Below are positions 11,501 to 30,600 of a DNA stretch of 64,000 nt, piece after piece. Position 1 is the stretch's first letter; every line of letters starts with the position of its first letter. A program made the translations under genes and the position numbers. The stretch comes from Selaginella tamariscina (Eukaryota; Streptophyta; Lycopodiopsida; Selaginellales; Selaginellaceae). The stretch is taken from contig PUQB01000005.1 in NCBI GenBank assembly GCA_003024785.1, positions 143,732 to 207,731 of the forward strand. Direction: 5' to 3'. A model generated the notes under the pieces. It saw only the letters and a list, made by a program, of their open reading frames with translations. It made no database searches and was not told where the DNA came from.

Positions 11501-11707
11501 GGTTCAATGTCGGAGTCTGAGAACGAACTTCAATCAGATATTAGACCGGAAGTTATCTCGAGGAGTACAGAACATTCGCACACTCCAGGACCCATGGAAA
11601 CATCAATAGAAGATGCAGAAGATCTTGAACCATCTCACAAGCGGCTTAGACCTTCTTCGCCTCACTCAGAAGGTAATAGCGAAGAAGAATTGTTAATGAA
11701 TTGTTAG
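8595..11707 (+). CDS. ParB-like / methyltransferase-like protein, frameshifted
   Basis: Exon 1 is 8595-8617 (MESSSNSG), the intron 8618-8682, and exon 2 starts at 8683; the splice keeps frame (GG|A TGT). Exon 2 encodes an unknown N-terminal domain of about 190 residues, then a ParB-like region: SVNPNFNYRPLNQERVAELM (about 9478-9540) and YYIISGQHTITAAQRLL (about 9688-9740), which match the NPxxxR-type and GxHRxxAA-type blocks of ParB/sulfiredoxin folds. A 61-nt intron (10000-10060) joins DYR to RVEEIV in frame. A Lys/Ser-rich linker follows (10200-10290). The C-terminus has DAWVFDYCTRGSVLKECYLR (about 11286-11345) then CFAVEKDKTMVEDL, resembling the FxGxG plus acidic-loop region of a DNA methyltransferase, and an acidic tail. 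Frame breaks occur at 9254-9264 (11 extra bases), near 10600 and near 11350; a possible 50-nt intron at 10916 does not restore frame. ParB-like is fairly secure; methyltransferase is an inference. Confidence 0.6.
10016..10036. repeat. Array-type palindrome inside an intron
   Basis: GGGCGGGATTTATCTCGCCGG lies wholly within the 61-nt intron 10000-10060 of the ParB-like gene. It is the array palindrome with two changes. It is the only copy I found away from arrays A and B. Confidence 0.75.
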
Positions 11708-12005
11708 AGTGACGAATAGTTGTAAATGAGTGTAACATAAGGCATTTTTGTATATTTCTTTATATTTGTACAGAAAATAAATTCTCAAGGATTAATGAAG
11801 CTTTTAGTTCAAACATGGGTCACACATTAACAAGGTAAATAATATACCTTGATAATTTTAAGGTCAGCTAATTATCATTTTGCAGATGTAATGAAAATTG
11901 AGAACATGGATTTTCAGCATTGGCATGAGGTAAGAGAGGGGTTTGGCGACAATTTCTTGTGCCACATGTCAGAATGACAGAGTTCATGCAGGAAATGGAT
12001 AATAA
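11708..12005 (+). other. 3' flank of ParB-like gene / 5' flank of HAD-like gene
   Basis: AT-rich. An AATAAA polyadenylation-like signal is present at about 11776. ATTTTGCAG (ends about 11885) followed by an open segment and GAG/GTAAGAG (about 11929) looks like a small exon that could belong to the HAD-like gene, but no start codon links it in frame. Confidence 0.3.
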
Positions 12006-12895
12006 TGCAGCTCAAAACATCGTTACCATGGGGGCCACTTCAGTTTTTCATCATCATTTTTATTGGCTTCAGTTCCGAAATCAATTTCTTCAGCGCATGC
12101 AATATCTGAATCTTGTAAGGATGATGTACAATTAAATGATGAAGGGATAGGCAACGAGATAGTGGCAACGGATAAATGTGAAAGGGAGCAAACAAGTGAT
12201 TTGCAAAGTATTCAAGAGGCAACGCTATCTCATGTTACTCATGGCCATATTGTGTTGTTGGATGTCAATGGTGTTCTGCTTCATCGACAAAGGCCCGAGG
12301 ATAGAAAAAAGAAATCAAACAAGGAGATTTCATTCCTTGTCATGGTAAATTTCGATATGATATTATTTTTCGTCCAGGGTTGGATCGTCTCTTTCAAAAG
12401 CTTAAGGAGATGGGTGCGCTTGTGGGGATTTGGTCATGCATGCAGATTCATAACTTAACACCGCTGTTGAATTTGCTTAAGAAACATTGTAGTGTTGCAG
12501 AAGAGGTGATTCGTAAAGATTGGATTTTTGACCAGCGAATGTGTTATAAACCTCTCGAATTTCACAATATAAGAAAGGAAAGCAAGCCATACTTCTTCAA
12601 GAATGAAAGAATAATTGGGACTCATGGGGAGATCAGTCGCTTAAGGATAATGAAGAATGCACATATCTTAGTAGTAGACGACTCTCCTCAGAAGGCTATG
12701 CTCAACCAAAACATTGCTTGTATTCATCCAATCACTTTCGATCCATATTCTGATACCGATATCATGGATGAGCTAGTGAACTACTTGGATACGTGCCTCA
12801 GAAAGAAGAATCTCGAAAATTTTTGTGAGCAGTATCCACCGTATCATACATTTCCTGAAGCTTTTCTTTCTCGTGATTTGAATTTTATAAAATGA
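12006..12895 (+). CDS. HAD-superfamily FCP1/SCP-like phosphatase, frameshifted
   Basis: The protein has HIVLLDVNGVLLHR (about 12245-12285), a DxNG form of HAD motif I like the plant 'LDLNG' subgroup; FRPGLDRLFQKLKEMG (about 12370-12415); IWSCMQIHNL (motif II region, about 12428); and HILVVDDSPQKAMLN (motif III, about 12662-12705), followed by HPITFDPY. This is the FCP1-homology layout used by small CTD-phosphatase-like enzymes that dephosphorylate protein substrates. The frame open from 12006 has no ATG, so the true start must lie in an upstream exon that I cannot place. The frame changes in the A-rich stretch near 12305 (reading ...GDFIPCHGKFRYDIIFRPG in the second frame), so one base seems lost there. 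Stop at 12893-12895. Confidence 0.65.
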
Positions 12896-12948
12896 AGGAT
12901 AGCAACCGGGCGCTTTATAATATTATTCTTAAGGAACGTCATTTTTAG

Positions 12949-13140
12949 ATGAGCCTTTATGCAGACCTTCTTATTACATCTTATGTATTAACAAGGATGG
13001 CAACTCCCAATTGCATTCGTGAGAGTGTTAGGTGGTGGCAACAACATCAAGATATTGACCAAAATGATTTGATTAATCCGGAGAGTGATGATTTAGACAA
13101 AATGAGATTTCTTGTATGGTTAGGAAGAAAGTATTTATAA
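12949..13140 (+). CDS. Small hypothetical ORF (63 aa)
   Basis: The ATG at 12949 follows a TTTTTAG acceptor-like step. The peptide has a mixed, protein-like composition (RESVRWWQQHQDIDQND, DDLDKMRFLVWLGRKYL). I do not recognise it. It may be a terminal exon of the preceding HAD-like gene or an independent fragment. Confidence 0.25.
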   Translation: MSLYADLLITSYVLTRMATPNCIRESVRWWQQHQDIDQNDLINPESDDLDKMRFLVWLGRKYL

Positions 13141-13955
13141 AAAAATTAACATGTTGATAAGAAATGATTTCATTTGTAATTATGTTTGATAGTATTTCTT
13201 CATTATTGTAAACTATTTTTAGAATAATATGAATATTCTAAGATATTTTAGGAATATTCCTTACTAAGTAAGGTTATTGAAGGATTAATTAATTAATTAA
13301 TTAATATTTAAGGCTTAATTACATATTAATTAAATGATTAATTAATAATTAAAACTTAAGTATTAATTAGTAATTTATTTTATATTCATTTTCACGTATC
13401 ATGCCCACTTTATTACAACGTGCATTTTTCAACTATGGGCTTGGGATCTTAATTAATAGGTTTTCTTTACCGAGTTCATGAGGGATCACAGAGGGGTTCT
13501 AGAGTTGGCATTTGAGAGCCACATTCGTGGCACCTGGTGCAACTCTGGATTATGACATAATAGCTCACATCTGGGAAACAATGTCACATGAAGATGTGAC
13601 ACTAGGCTAAATAGCACACAATACAACACTTAATGCACACCTTTTAGGGTTGTCTCATGAAGCTAACGTTGAGGAGTTGGATACTTCGGGTTAAAACTCT
13701 GACATTAACTCTTTAGAACTCCTGGCCAAACCGCTTCTTGCACCAAAGGGACACAAACTTCACTTCGTGTGCCTTCCATGTTATGCTTAGGATCCTCTAG
13801 AAAGATCACCCAAGCCCGGGGACACACCAGCCCTGCAACATTTTCACATAATGTTCTACTGCCCTACCTATTATCTCCACCACCCATGAAAGTCTATTCT
13901 AGAAGTGCTGACCCGTAGATATATAGTTGTGCCATAAAATTTGCTATCTTTGAAG
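13141..13955. other. Intergenic; AT-rich then unique mid-GC sequence
   Basis: 13141-13440 is AT-rich with TTAATTAA runs. 13441-13955 has a higher GC content and many stops in all frames. It could be a decayed LTR or other mobile fragment, but I saw no terminal repeats or coding motif. Confidence 0.35.
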
Positions 13956-13957
13956 TG

Positions 13958-15062
13958 ACAACAACTTCACTGTCAAGGATGGCTTTATGAAGCTGCACCA
14001 ACACTAAGCAATTAAAAAAGTCCCGCTCTTCTCCTGTCGAGTATTCAGTCCTCTGCAAGTTGTCCTACCACTTTATGTGCCACAGAACTAACAACGAAGG
14101 ACTGTGAAGTATATCCCTCGTCCATTCTTCTCTGCTTCCACAACACCATTGCCAGGTTTTGGACTGGCAAAAGGCCAAGCAATTGTTTATGCCATTAAAC
14201 CTCTAGTCAATCATCCTGGTATGTCAAGGTACTTGATTGCCGCCTCCTGTGTTATTACCTGCTCACACTTTCCGGAAATAATAGAACTTTGACAAAGTAA
14301 AGCTGCACTACAATTTAGCAGTTGAAATCCAAGGATGAAGACATGCAAGGTCAGGAATTTCCTAAAGCTTGCTCAGTGCAAACTCAAGAATATTCCTGGT
14401 TAATATATAGCGAGCTCATTTCTTTCGTTTTAGTTAACAGTTGTTTGCATAGTTCTTTTGTGAAAGAGTCTGTCTTTCTTTTTTTCATTCCAGCTCTTTT
14501 TGATTTGTCAAGTCTAATTGGCGTAGCCGTGATACAAAGTACCACAAATGTCATGACTTGTCGATCCCTGGATTTCCAGAAAGATTAGTGAATGTGTAAT
14601 TGTCGTTGAAAATCTTGTGGAAGAACAAGAATGTGGTGAAGCAGATTCAAGACGCCATAAATCTTTTCTATTTGCCCTTAACGATGGCAACCTGCAAGGA
14701 CAAGGAGCACTTGGTGACAAGGAGCTTCTTTTGCTTCGAGCTCCTCCCTCCTGGTCATGCTGGTAAGTTTTTTAATCTACTTGTGGTCGGTTGCCTTTCT
14801 TCTCTGTGTGTCAGTCCGCTCAATGGCCAGGATCTATTTGGATTATAAATTGTTACTTCCAGATAGCCCTTGTGTGACGACAGCTTCACTGTCAAGGATG
14901 GGTTTGTGAAGCTGCCCCGAATTGTTGGAGATCCTACTGAGATTTACTTGACTCTAACTCTTTCTTCTTTCTCTTTTTCTCTTTTTCTTCTACCTTATTC
15001 TCTTTTAGTGATATTTTGTATCCTTCAAATCTCAGAAGGATCTAATAGGGAAACTCCACATG
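13958..15062. pseudogene. Scrambled fragment of the Crinkler-like family
   Basis: Pieces match the Crinkler-like gene at 23.5-25.9 kb in mixed orientation. Plus strand: CAACTTCACTGTCAAGGATGGC-like text at about 13965-14003. Minus strand: 14015-14320 (reverse of the region around the AVLFASPN and FYYFHGGK segments) and 14510-14625 (reverse of the P-loop region). Plus strand again: 14640-15060, with the proline/alanine linker exon, its GTAAG donor at about 14762, an intron with matching internal phrases, and exon 3 start (about 14867). A stretch of about 190 bp (14320-14510) interrupts the minus part. The upstream open segment 14600-14760 (NVVKQIQDAINLFYLPL) may be yet another header exon. Non-functional. 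Confidence 0.7.
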
Positions 15063-23455
<8,393 letters not shown>

Positions 23456-23491
23456 TTTGGGCGGGTTTCTCAAGGAAGCTACGGTGAGAAT

Positions 23492-25866
23492 ATGCAGTCA
23501 GGCGCCGGTATCACTCTGGACAAGGTGAAGTTCAAACGAAAGCCAAAGGAACAGGTGATGAAACTTCTGAAGCCTCGTGGAGATGGGCTTGTTATGGACG
23601 CTGACGGGGATGTAGTTCTCGATGAAGAGCTGGAGGCCGGCAAATACACTTACAAAGTTGTTCAAGGTCTGTGTTTTGGCCATGTTTTGTGATTGGCTTG
23701 CTTCCCGATTTGGAGCGTTTGCTTGAGAAACGCAAGTCAATTTTAAAAACTTGCTTTGTGTTTGCTTGGTGGTCACAGGAGCCATGTTTTGTGTTAGATT
23801 GTACACATTCTTGCTTTCTTGTGTCATCTTTTTTCTCGAGAACAGGTGCGTCTTTGGTCTTGTGTTATTGCTGGTCTTAGATCTTGTGTTTGTCTATTCG
23901 CTTTACATGTAGCACTCGCTAACAAATCTGTGTTTGTTTTTGCAGCTCCTTCCCCTGCCCCTGCTCCTGGTCATGCTAGTAAGTGTTATTTATGTTTTGG
24001 CTACTATTGTCCCGTGTCCGTTACTTGTGTCTCCTATGCCATGTCGGTTCTGTGCATTTTGTGCTCAATGGCCAGGATCTGTTTGGATTTATTGTGTTTT
24101 ATTGTGTTGTCATTAAGTTGCTACTTCCAGATATCTCTGAGGTGCCCCTGCGTGACGACGACTTCACTGTCAAGGATGGCTTTATGAAGCTGCCCCGAAT
24201 TGCTGGAAAATCTGGTGAGGTTTATGTTCGCGTCTCGTATAAGAGGGCCTTCCACAAAATTTTCAACGACAATTACACGTTCACTCATCTTTCTGGAAAT
24301 CCAGGGATCGGCAAGTCATGCTGTTTGTGGTACTTCGTATCACGGCTACGCCAGTTGGGCTACTCGATTGTAGTGCAGCTGTCGACTTTGTCAGAGTTCT
24401 ATTATTTCCATGGTGGAAAGTGTGAGCAGGTAACAAAGGATGTGGCAATCAAGTACCTTGGCGTACCGGGAACATGGTTGCTGATTGACCAGAGGTTCAA
24501 TGGCGTACGCAATTTATTTGGCCGCGCTGTGCTTTTCGCCAGTCCAAATCCTGGCAACGGTGCTGTGGAAGCAGAGAAGAATATGGACGAGGGATACTTC
24601 ACAATCCTCCACATGTGCGCGTGGAAGCCTGCCGAACTGTTAGCTCTGTGGAACAGAAAGTGGCAGGACAACTTGCAGAGGACTGAGTACTCTCTGACAG
24701 GAAAGAGCGGGACTTTTTTAATCCCCCAGGCTATACGAGTGCTGCAAATTTCATGGCACGGCTATATATCTGCGGGGTATTGTTCGGCACTTCCGGTGTG
24801 AACTTTCATGGGTGGTGGAGATAACAGGCGGGGCAGTAGAGTATTACGTGAGAACGTTGCAGGAGCCGGTTACGTCACATGGACAGGGAATCTTTCTAGA
24901 GGATCCGAGCATAACATGGAAAGCATACGTGAAGTGAAGTTTGTGTCCCCTTGGTGCAAGAAGCGGTTTGGCCAGGAGTTCTACAGAGCTAAGCTGGAGA
25001 AACGACTGGATCTCCTAGACAGGACCAAGTTTACTCAAAGTTTGCAGCTGCTGCGGGATGTGTTTTTGAGGACTTCGCTCACAAGACGTTAAGTGCTGGT
25101 GGCGAGTTCCTTCTTTCTGATGGTTCGAGGATTACTCTTCCACCGGCAGACATCAAGCGTCACTACGGCAACAGTTTGACCTTCACCGATTCCGACAGGG
25201 ACAAGTACGTGCTTCCGCTGAGTCGCACTTTCCCCTTGGTGGATTCGATTGCCGGGAGGTTTCAGTACCTCTTCCAAGTCACTCGAGCAAAGGAGCGAAG
25301 GCCCATGTGGAAATCCGATTTATGAAGAGTTGGTTAAAGTTTGCGAATCAATTGGCCAGCAGAAACCAATCTTCATACTAGTCATTCCGGAGGGTCATCG
25401 TGAGCTGCCGTATACCAAGCTCAAGACACCCAAAACGGATGCGGACACCAAATTGGAAACACCCGAAACGGATGCTGACGGTCAACGAAAAAGAAAGCGG
25501 ACCAAGCTCGAAACACCCGAAACGGATGCTGACGGTCAACGAAAAAGAAAGCGGTCCAGCTATTCGATCACGGAGTTGAAAGAGGCAACAAAGCAGTTGA
25601 TTCTCCCCAGACCGGAAAAAGCAAAGCTGGTACCTGATTATCGCTTGGAGTTGCAGCAGGTGATGGAAGACATGGAGCGTGCTGCTCGTGAGAAGCGGCC
25701 TCTATTCGAATTTGAAGATGAGGAGTGTGAAGAGTGTGGCCAATGGGAAGGGGATGACTGGATAGTCTGTGGTGAATGCAAAAGTTGGTACCACCGGGTG
25801 TGTGCGAAATGGACAGCTGAAGATATGAGGTCTCAATTTTTCTGTAAGCTGTGCAAGAATGTCTAA
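23492..25866 (+). pseudogene. Crinkler/RHS-like NTPase-nuclease with PHD finger, copy 1
   Basis: Exon 1 (23492-23666) encodes a 58-residue header (MQSGAGITLDKVKFKRKP..., ending GKYTYKVVQ). A phase-1 intron leads to a 33-nt linker exon (23946-23978, APSPAPAPGHA) and then exon 3 from 24131. Exon 3 has a Walker A SGNPGIGKS (about 24291-24317), a Walker B-like WLLIDQ (about 24478), RAVLFASPN (about 24523), then LFQVT and PIFILVIPEGHRELP, which resemble the restriction-endonuclease-fold end of Crinkler/RHS proteins. Two exact 18-residue repeats (TKLETPETDADGQRKRKR type) give a basic, nuclear-signal-like segment. The end is a C4HC3 PHD finger (CEECGQWEG...CGECKSWYH...CKLC, 25720-25857). In other lineages this fold acts as a secreted or nuclear effector; here the PHD suggests chromatin. 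Frame breaks near 24720-24830, 25085 and 25320 make it probably inactive. Confidence 0.7.
25441..25558 (+). repeat. 54-bp coding tandem repeat
   Basis: ACCAAATTGGAAACACCCGA... is repeated as ACCAAGCTCGAAACACCCGA..., two in-frame 54-bp copies preceded by a shorter partial one, each ending in RKRKR. Copy 2 at 46.98-47.04 kb has a contracted form. Confidence 0.85.
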
Positions 25867-26410
25867 GTATCTTGAAATTGACATTCTGATTTCAATCGAG
25901 CTAAACATCCTAATATGTCTACACATGCCCACCGCTTGTCCATTCATGATTAATAAGTTTATCGTCAAACTTTTTAACTTAGCTTATTAACTTATTACCA
26001 GCGCAAGCCTTTGAAGTCATCAAAATTTGGAAGAAGATGTTCCACCTATGCCACCTCGTCACACCATCACTTGTGAATAATGTACAGGAAAAAATGAAGT
26101 TCAACGTACGTATCTCCATATTGCATGGGAGATCTAATTTGCAAGCTGCATGCTGACATTAGTGTCCGTACAGTGTCCATACAATTTGGTCATTGTTCCT
26201 TCTTGGATCTGCATCAAAAGCAAGGTAGCATCCCTTAAAAGTGCTATTTTGCCCACTTACAAATAGCCTTGCTTGTACCTCGACCATGTGCATGTGACAT
26301 GAAATCGGAGAACAACCCTTTTTTTTAACTTCAAGGGGAAGTCACTTTCGACTTTTTTTGCTGTTGAAGGAGGTGGCTGATCTTAGAAAGCATGTGCCAC
26401 GGACTATTTT
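25867..26410. other. 3' flank with a shared coding-like segment
   Basis: Similarity to copy 2 of the Crinkler-like genes stops at about 25897. The stretch 26005-26118 matches the reverse complement of about 61281-61400 with few differences, and both keep an open reading (LEEDVPPMPPRHTITCE then stop here; LEEDVPAMPPSYTIACE then stop in the other). This looks like the C-terminal end of an unrecognised protein family. The rest has no visible gene. Confidence 0.4.
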
Positions 26411-27042
26411 CATGATGCCTCGCTAGAATGAGGTGCCTCTTCAACCATGACCCACCAGAATTGACCCGGACATTTTCCTCTGTATGTAAACAAACAGCAC
26501 TTTGTGTAGAGGGATTCTGAAGTCCCCGGAACTCTGCTCGTCCGCCTCCGTATCATCGTCATTTTCTTCTTCAACATAGTCCTCGTCATCCTGGTCTTCC
26601 GCCTGGTCTTGGTCTTCAGAATCGTCCCCTTCTCGGCACTTCCGACGCTTTCCAGCCAATCCTTCGTCAAGTTTTATGTCCACATCCCATATCTTCAAGT
26701 CTTTCACCATCTCGGATATCATCTTGTGATCTTCTACCGTCTTTCTTGTCTCAAGAAAAATGTAGAGCTCTTTCCCGCTGCTGTGAACCCGCAAAACCAG
26801 CCACGAGCCTGCAGCCAGATTACCGGGTCCAATGAAAGCCCAACAACCTTTGTTGGCATTGATACAATCCATAAACTTCTCAAGTGTGTCCAACTTGCCA
26901 GTCACCTTATGTTCCTTAACACTGTTGCAAGGAACAGAGAACTCCAATGTACTGTATCGAGCAGGAATGACCCAGTTGCTGGGAAGAATATCAGCCAGCC
27001 GAAATGGCTGGTCCTCACCGTAAAGCTCCTTGTACAACAACC

Positions 27043-27192
27043 TATTGAGACATAAACTGATGCTCCAATATACTAGGGTTTGAACCCGTGCTTTAGGGTT
27101 ATTCGAGAGCACGAATGCGAGCCGTTGTGCAGTGTGTACTATTTGCCAATGTCAAGGTTTGATCTCGGTGCGACCATGATTTAATTCTATCA
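27043..27192 (+). repeat. Copia 5' LTR
   Basis: 150 bp, from TATTGAGACATAAACTGATG to AATTCTATCA. It matches 31505-31653 with few differences. A TAGGGTTTGAACCC phrase is conserved in both. Confidence 0.9.
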
Positions 27193-27207
27193 TGGTATTG
27201 GAGTCGC
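27193..27207 (+). promoter_or_regulatory. Copia primer-binding site (tRNA-Met initiator type)
   Basis: TGGTATTGGAGTCGC follows the 5' LTR directly and resembles the usual plant copia site TGGTATCAGAGC, complementary to the 3' end of initiator tRNA-Met. Confidence 0.8.
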
Positions 27208-27227
27208 TTCCGATTTGGGCGAGAATT

Positions 27228-27395
27228 AATGTGTAATGTAGCCTAGTGGGAGGCCACAACTGAATCTGATAAGGATCAATGTGTAATGTAGCCTAGTGGA
27301 AGGCCATGACCGAATCTGTAAGGATCAATGTGTAATGTAGCCTAGTGGGGATCAATGTGTAATGTAGCCTAGTGGGAGGCCATGGCTGAATCTAG
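27228..27395 (+). repeat. Tandem repeat in copia leader
   Basis: Four copies of AATGTGTAATGTAGCCTAGTGG followed by AGGCCA...GAATCT, at about 27228, 27278, 27328 and 27356. The third copy is shortened. They lie between the primer site and gag. Confidence 0.85.
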
Positions 27396-27623
27396 GTGAG
27401 GATTCCTTTGGAAGCTCGTGTGGGAGCAAGCCCTTTGTGTTCAAGGGGCAGAACTTTCTATTGTGGAAGAAGTTGTTGGAGACTCGGCTTCGTGTCAAAG
27501 GAGTTTTTGGGCTCGTCTGTGGGACTGACCGGAGCCGAGGGCAACTCCAATGAGACCCTTAGGAGTGGAAAGTGCGGGCTGAGCACGCCGTGGGCTGCAT
27601 CTGCACTTACCTCAGCCGGGGAT

Positions 27624-30600
27624 TATGCTCAAGGTGGATACTGACAAGTCCCCTGCTGAAGTTTGGAAGTGGCTGTCGGACACCTACGGGAAAAAGACCG
27701 ATATGGAAGTCATGCGGATCCACTCGGAGCTTGAGGCTTGTGTTACGAAGATGGAGACATGCAGGAGCATGCGGACAAGCTGAGTCGGCTCTTTGCTGAA
27801 CTTGCTGCTCAAGGGGACAGCATATCATCCCATTCCATGCAAAAGGTGAAGCTCTACCGATCCCTCCCTGCTCAGTGGGACAGGGATGTCGAGGCTCTTA
27901 ATCGTGAGGACAATCTCACATTTGAAACGGCGGTGGCCAAGCTTGTGGCCACAGCCTTGCTCCGCAAGGAGAAGGCCAAAACCAATGCTTTGCATGAAGT
28001 CATGTATGCCAAGCGACGGGTTCCCAAGCATGAGCTGGCTGGGCGTGATGCTGTTGCACCCTTGCCGCCTCTAGCCCACGGTTCAGGCAATGCTTGGGTG
28101 GCCGAGGTGGACGTGGACGAGCAGCTTTCAAAGGGGAACCGGAGAAGGGTGCACGAGGACGCAGAGGTCGAGGACGAGAAGGTCGGCTTGGCCATGACCA
28201 ATGCAAGATATGCCGAGGGTTTGGACACTGGGGTAGGGACTGCCCCCATGCAGATGGGAAGGCTAATGTCGGTGTTGAAAGTGAAGAAGGTGAATGGGAA
28301 GAAGAGTCCTTCGTAGTGGAGGAGTCCCTCAATGCTGAGAGCACGGGAAGATGCACTCCTGGGTGCTTGATTCAGGTTGTACTAGCCTCATGACTAATAA
28401 CAAGTTGATGTTTGAACAGTATATCCCAGTTCAAAGAAGTAGTGGTGTGGTGTTGGGGAACAATGCCCGATTGGACATTGCTGGTCGAGGCACTTTGACA
28501 CTCCCACTTCAGGACGGTGGGGAGATGATGTTCAAAGACCCTTGCACGTCCCAGGCATGCAGAAAAACCTTATGTCGGTGGCAAGGTTGTGTGACGACGG
28601 GAAGTCGATCGTGTTTACTAGTCATGGTGCAGATTTATATGACAAGTTGGATTTCCGTGTGACTGGGAGGAAAGTTCTCCATGCCAGGCGTGGAAACTTG
28701 TATGAGATTCTCTCACACCCTCATCTTGCTGCAGCTGAGAATCGTTGGTGCAGATGCCTATTTGTGGCATTGCCGGTTGGGTCATGCAAATCACAAGGCA
28801 CTGCACGAGCTTGTGTCCAACTGCATGGTGGAAGGGCTGGATCTGAGGCCTGGTTTTTACTGCATTTTTGTGAGTCATGTGTGTTGGGCAAACATCATCG
28901 CCGAAGTTTTGGATCTTCAAAGCACCGCTCTTCAGAGCTCTTGGAGCTGGTGCACTCCGACCTGTGTGGGCCCATGGACGTCCCGAGTCATTTTGGCGCA
29001 CGTTACGTTCTTACGTTCATTGATGACTTCAGTCGCCTCACCAAACTTTTCTTCCTACGTCGTAAAAATGAGATGGTGGAGGCCTTCGCGTGTACAGAGC
29101 TGCGGTGGAAACTCAAGTTGGCAAGAAGCTTAAGGCCTTGCGCACGGACGGTGGCAAGGAATACCTTAACTCCACCATGCAAGAGTTGTGTCGGAATGCC
29201 GGTATTCAACACCACGTCACCACCCGGTACACCTCCCAACAGAATGGCGTGGCTGAGAGGAAGAACCGGACGCTGGTGAATGCAGTGCGCAGCCTTCTTG
29301 CTCATGCACATTTGGGCAAGGAGTTTTGGCAGGAGGCTATTGCGGTAGCCATGCATGTTCAGAACCGGTTGCCAACTGTGGCATTGAAAGGCAAACACCT
29401 GAGGAAGCATGGACGGGTCTGAAGCCTGATGTATCCCATCTCAGGGTGTTTGGTTGCACAGCGTATGCCCATATTCCTGACCAGCTGCGGAAGAAGCTGG
29501 ACCCCAAGAGCCAGAAGTTGATCTTTGTTGGCTATGCACAAGATGATGAACCGTCGGAAAGCATACAGGCTATGGAACCCGTGGACAAATGCACCATCAT
29601 CAGCACATATGTGGTGTTTGTTGAGGATGACCTCACATGGTGTCGTTCCACGGAACAACTTGTGGACTCCTTCATTGACGAATGACTTGTTGGCTCCCCT
29701 AATCCCAGTTGGTTTTGTGGACGTAGGGGAAGACCATGGCCTTGATGCCCTGAGCAACTGAGCGGCAGGCACAGCCGGATCAAGTTGATGTTCATGAGCA
29801 GCTGGCACCTGAGCAGCCAGAGCAGCAGGTTGATCGGCCTCCTCATGTCCCTCGCCGACGGGGCATGCCGGATCCTGTGGTAGCTCCAGATAGACCACGC
29901 ACGAGAGTGCCTTTCGCAAGGTGTTGGAAGATGCCACTTCTCTACTTGATGAGGAAGCCGAGATGTGCATGTTTGTGGATGAGAAGGTTCCCTCCACCTT
30001 TGAAGATGCGGTGACCGGAGCGGAGTCTCTTGAGTGGAAGCGGGCCATTCAGGACGAAGTGGATGCACAAGTGCAGAATTGCACATTCGAGGAGTGTGCT
30101 GCCCACACCAACGTCACTTGTTGACTACAAGTGGGTCTTTAAACGGATAGTGGATCCCCTGACTGGGGATGTCAGACACAAAGCTAGACTCGTGGCAAAA
30201 GGCTTCACCCAGGTGCGAGGAGTTGACTATGAGGAGACATTTTTGCCTATGGTGAAGTTGCCTAGTGTCCGCACTCTTGGCACTTGCTAACGCCAGGAGG
30301 TGGCAAGTGCACTAGATGGATGTGAAGACCGCGTTCTTGCATGGGGATTTGCATGAGGAGATCTTCATGCGCATTCCCTAGGCTTTCCTGGGCATGGGGA
30401 CACAGCTCGAGCTGGCGCCTTAACAAGGCCTTGTGGTGCAAGCTTCTCGGGTGTGGTACCAGAAGTTTATGAAGCTTTGCGTCGACAAGGCTTTCGAGAA
30501 ACACAGTGATTCCAATGTTATGTGCGAGGAGTTGGTCGTGGACGGATCATTGTTGCCCTATATGTGGATGATCTTCTCATCATTGGAGGTGATGAAGACG

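Noticed and set aside
13500-13850. Possible 5S rRNA or tRNA gene in the mid-GC stretch
   Set aside because: No internal promoter boxes or matching secondary structure could be recognised.
27046-27192. Copia LTR starting at TGAGACAT
   Set aside because: The paired LTR and the AACC target duplication fit better with a start at 27043 (TATTGAG), where TG has mutated to TA.
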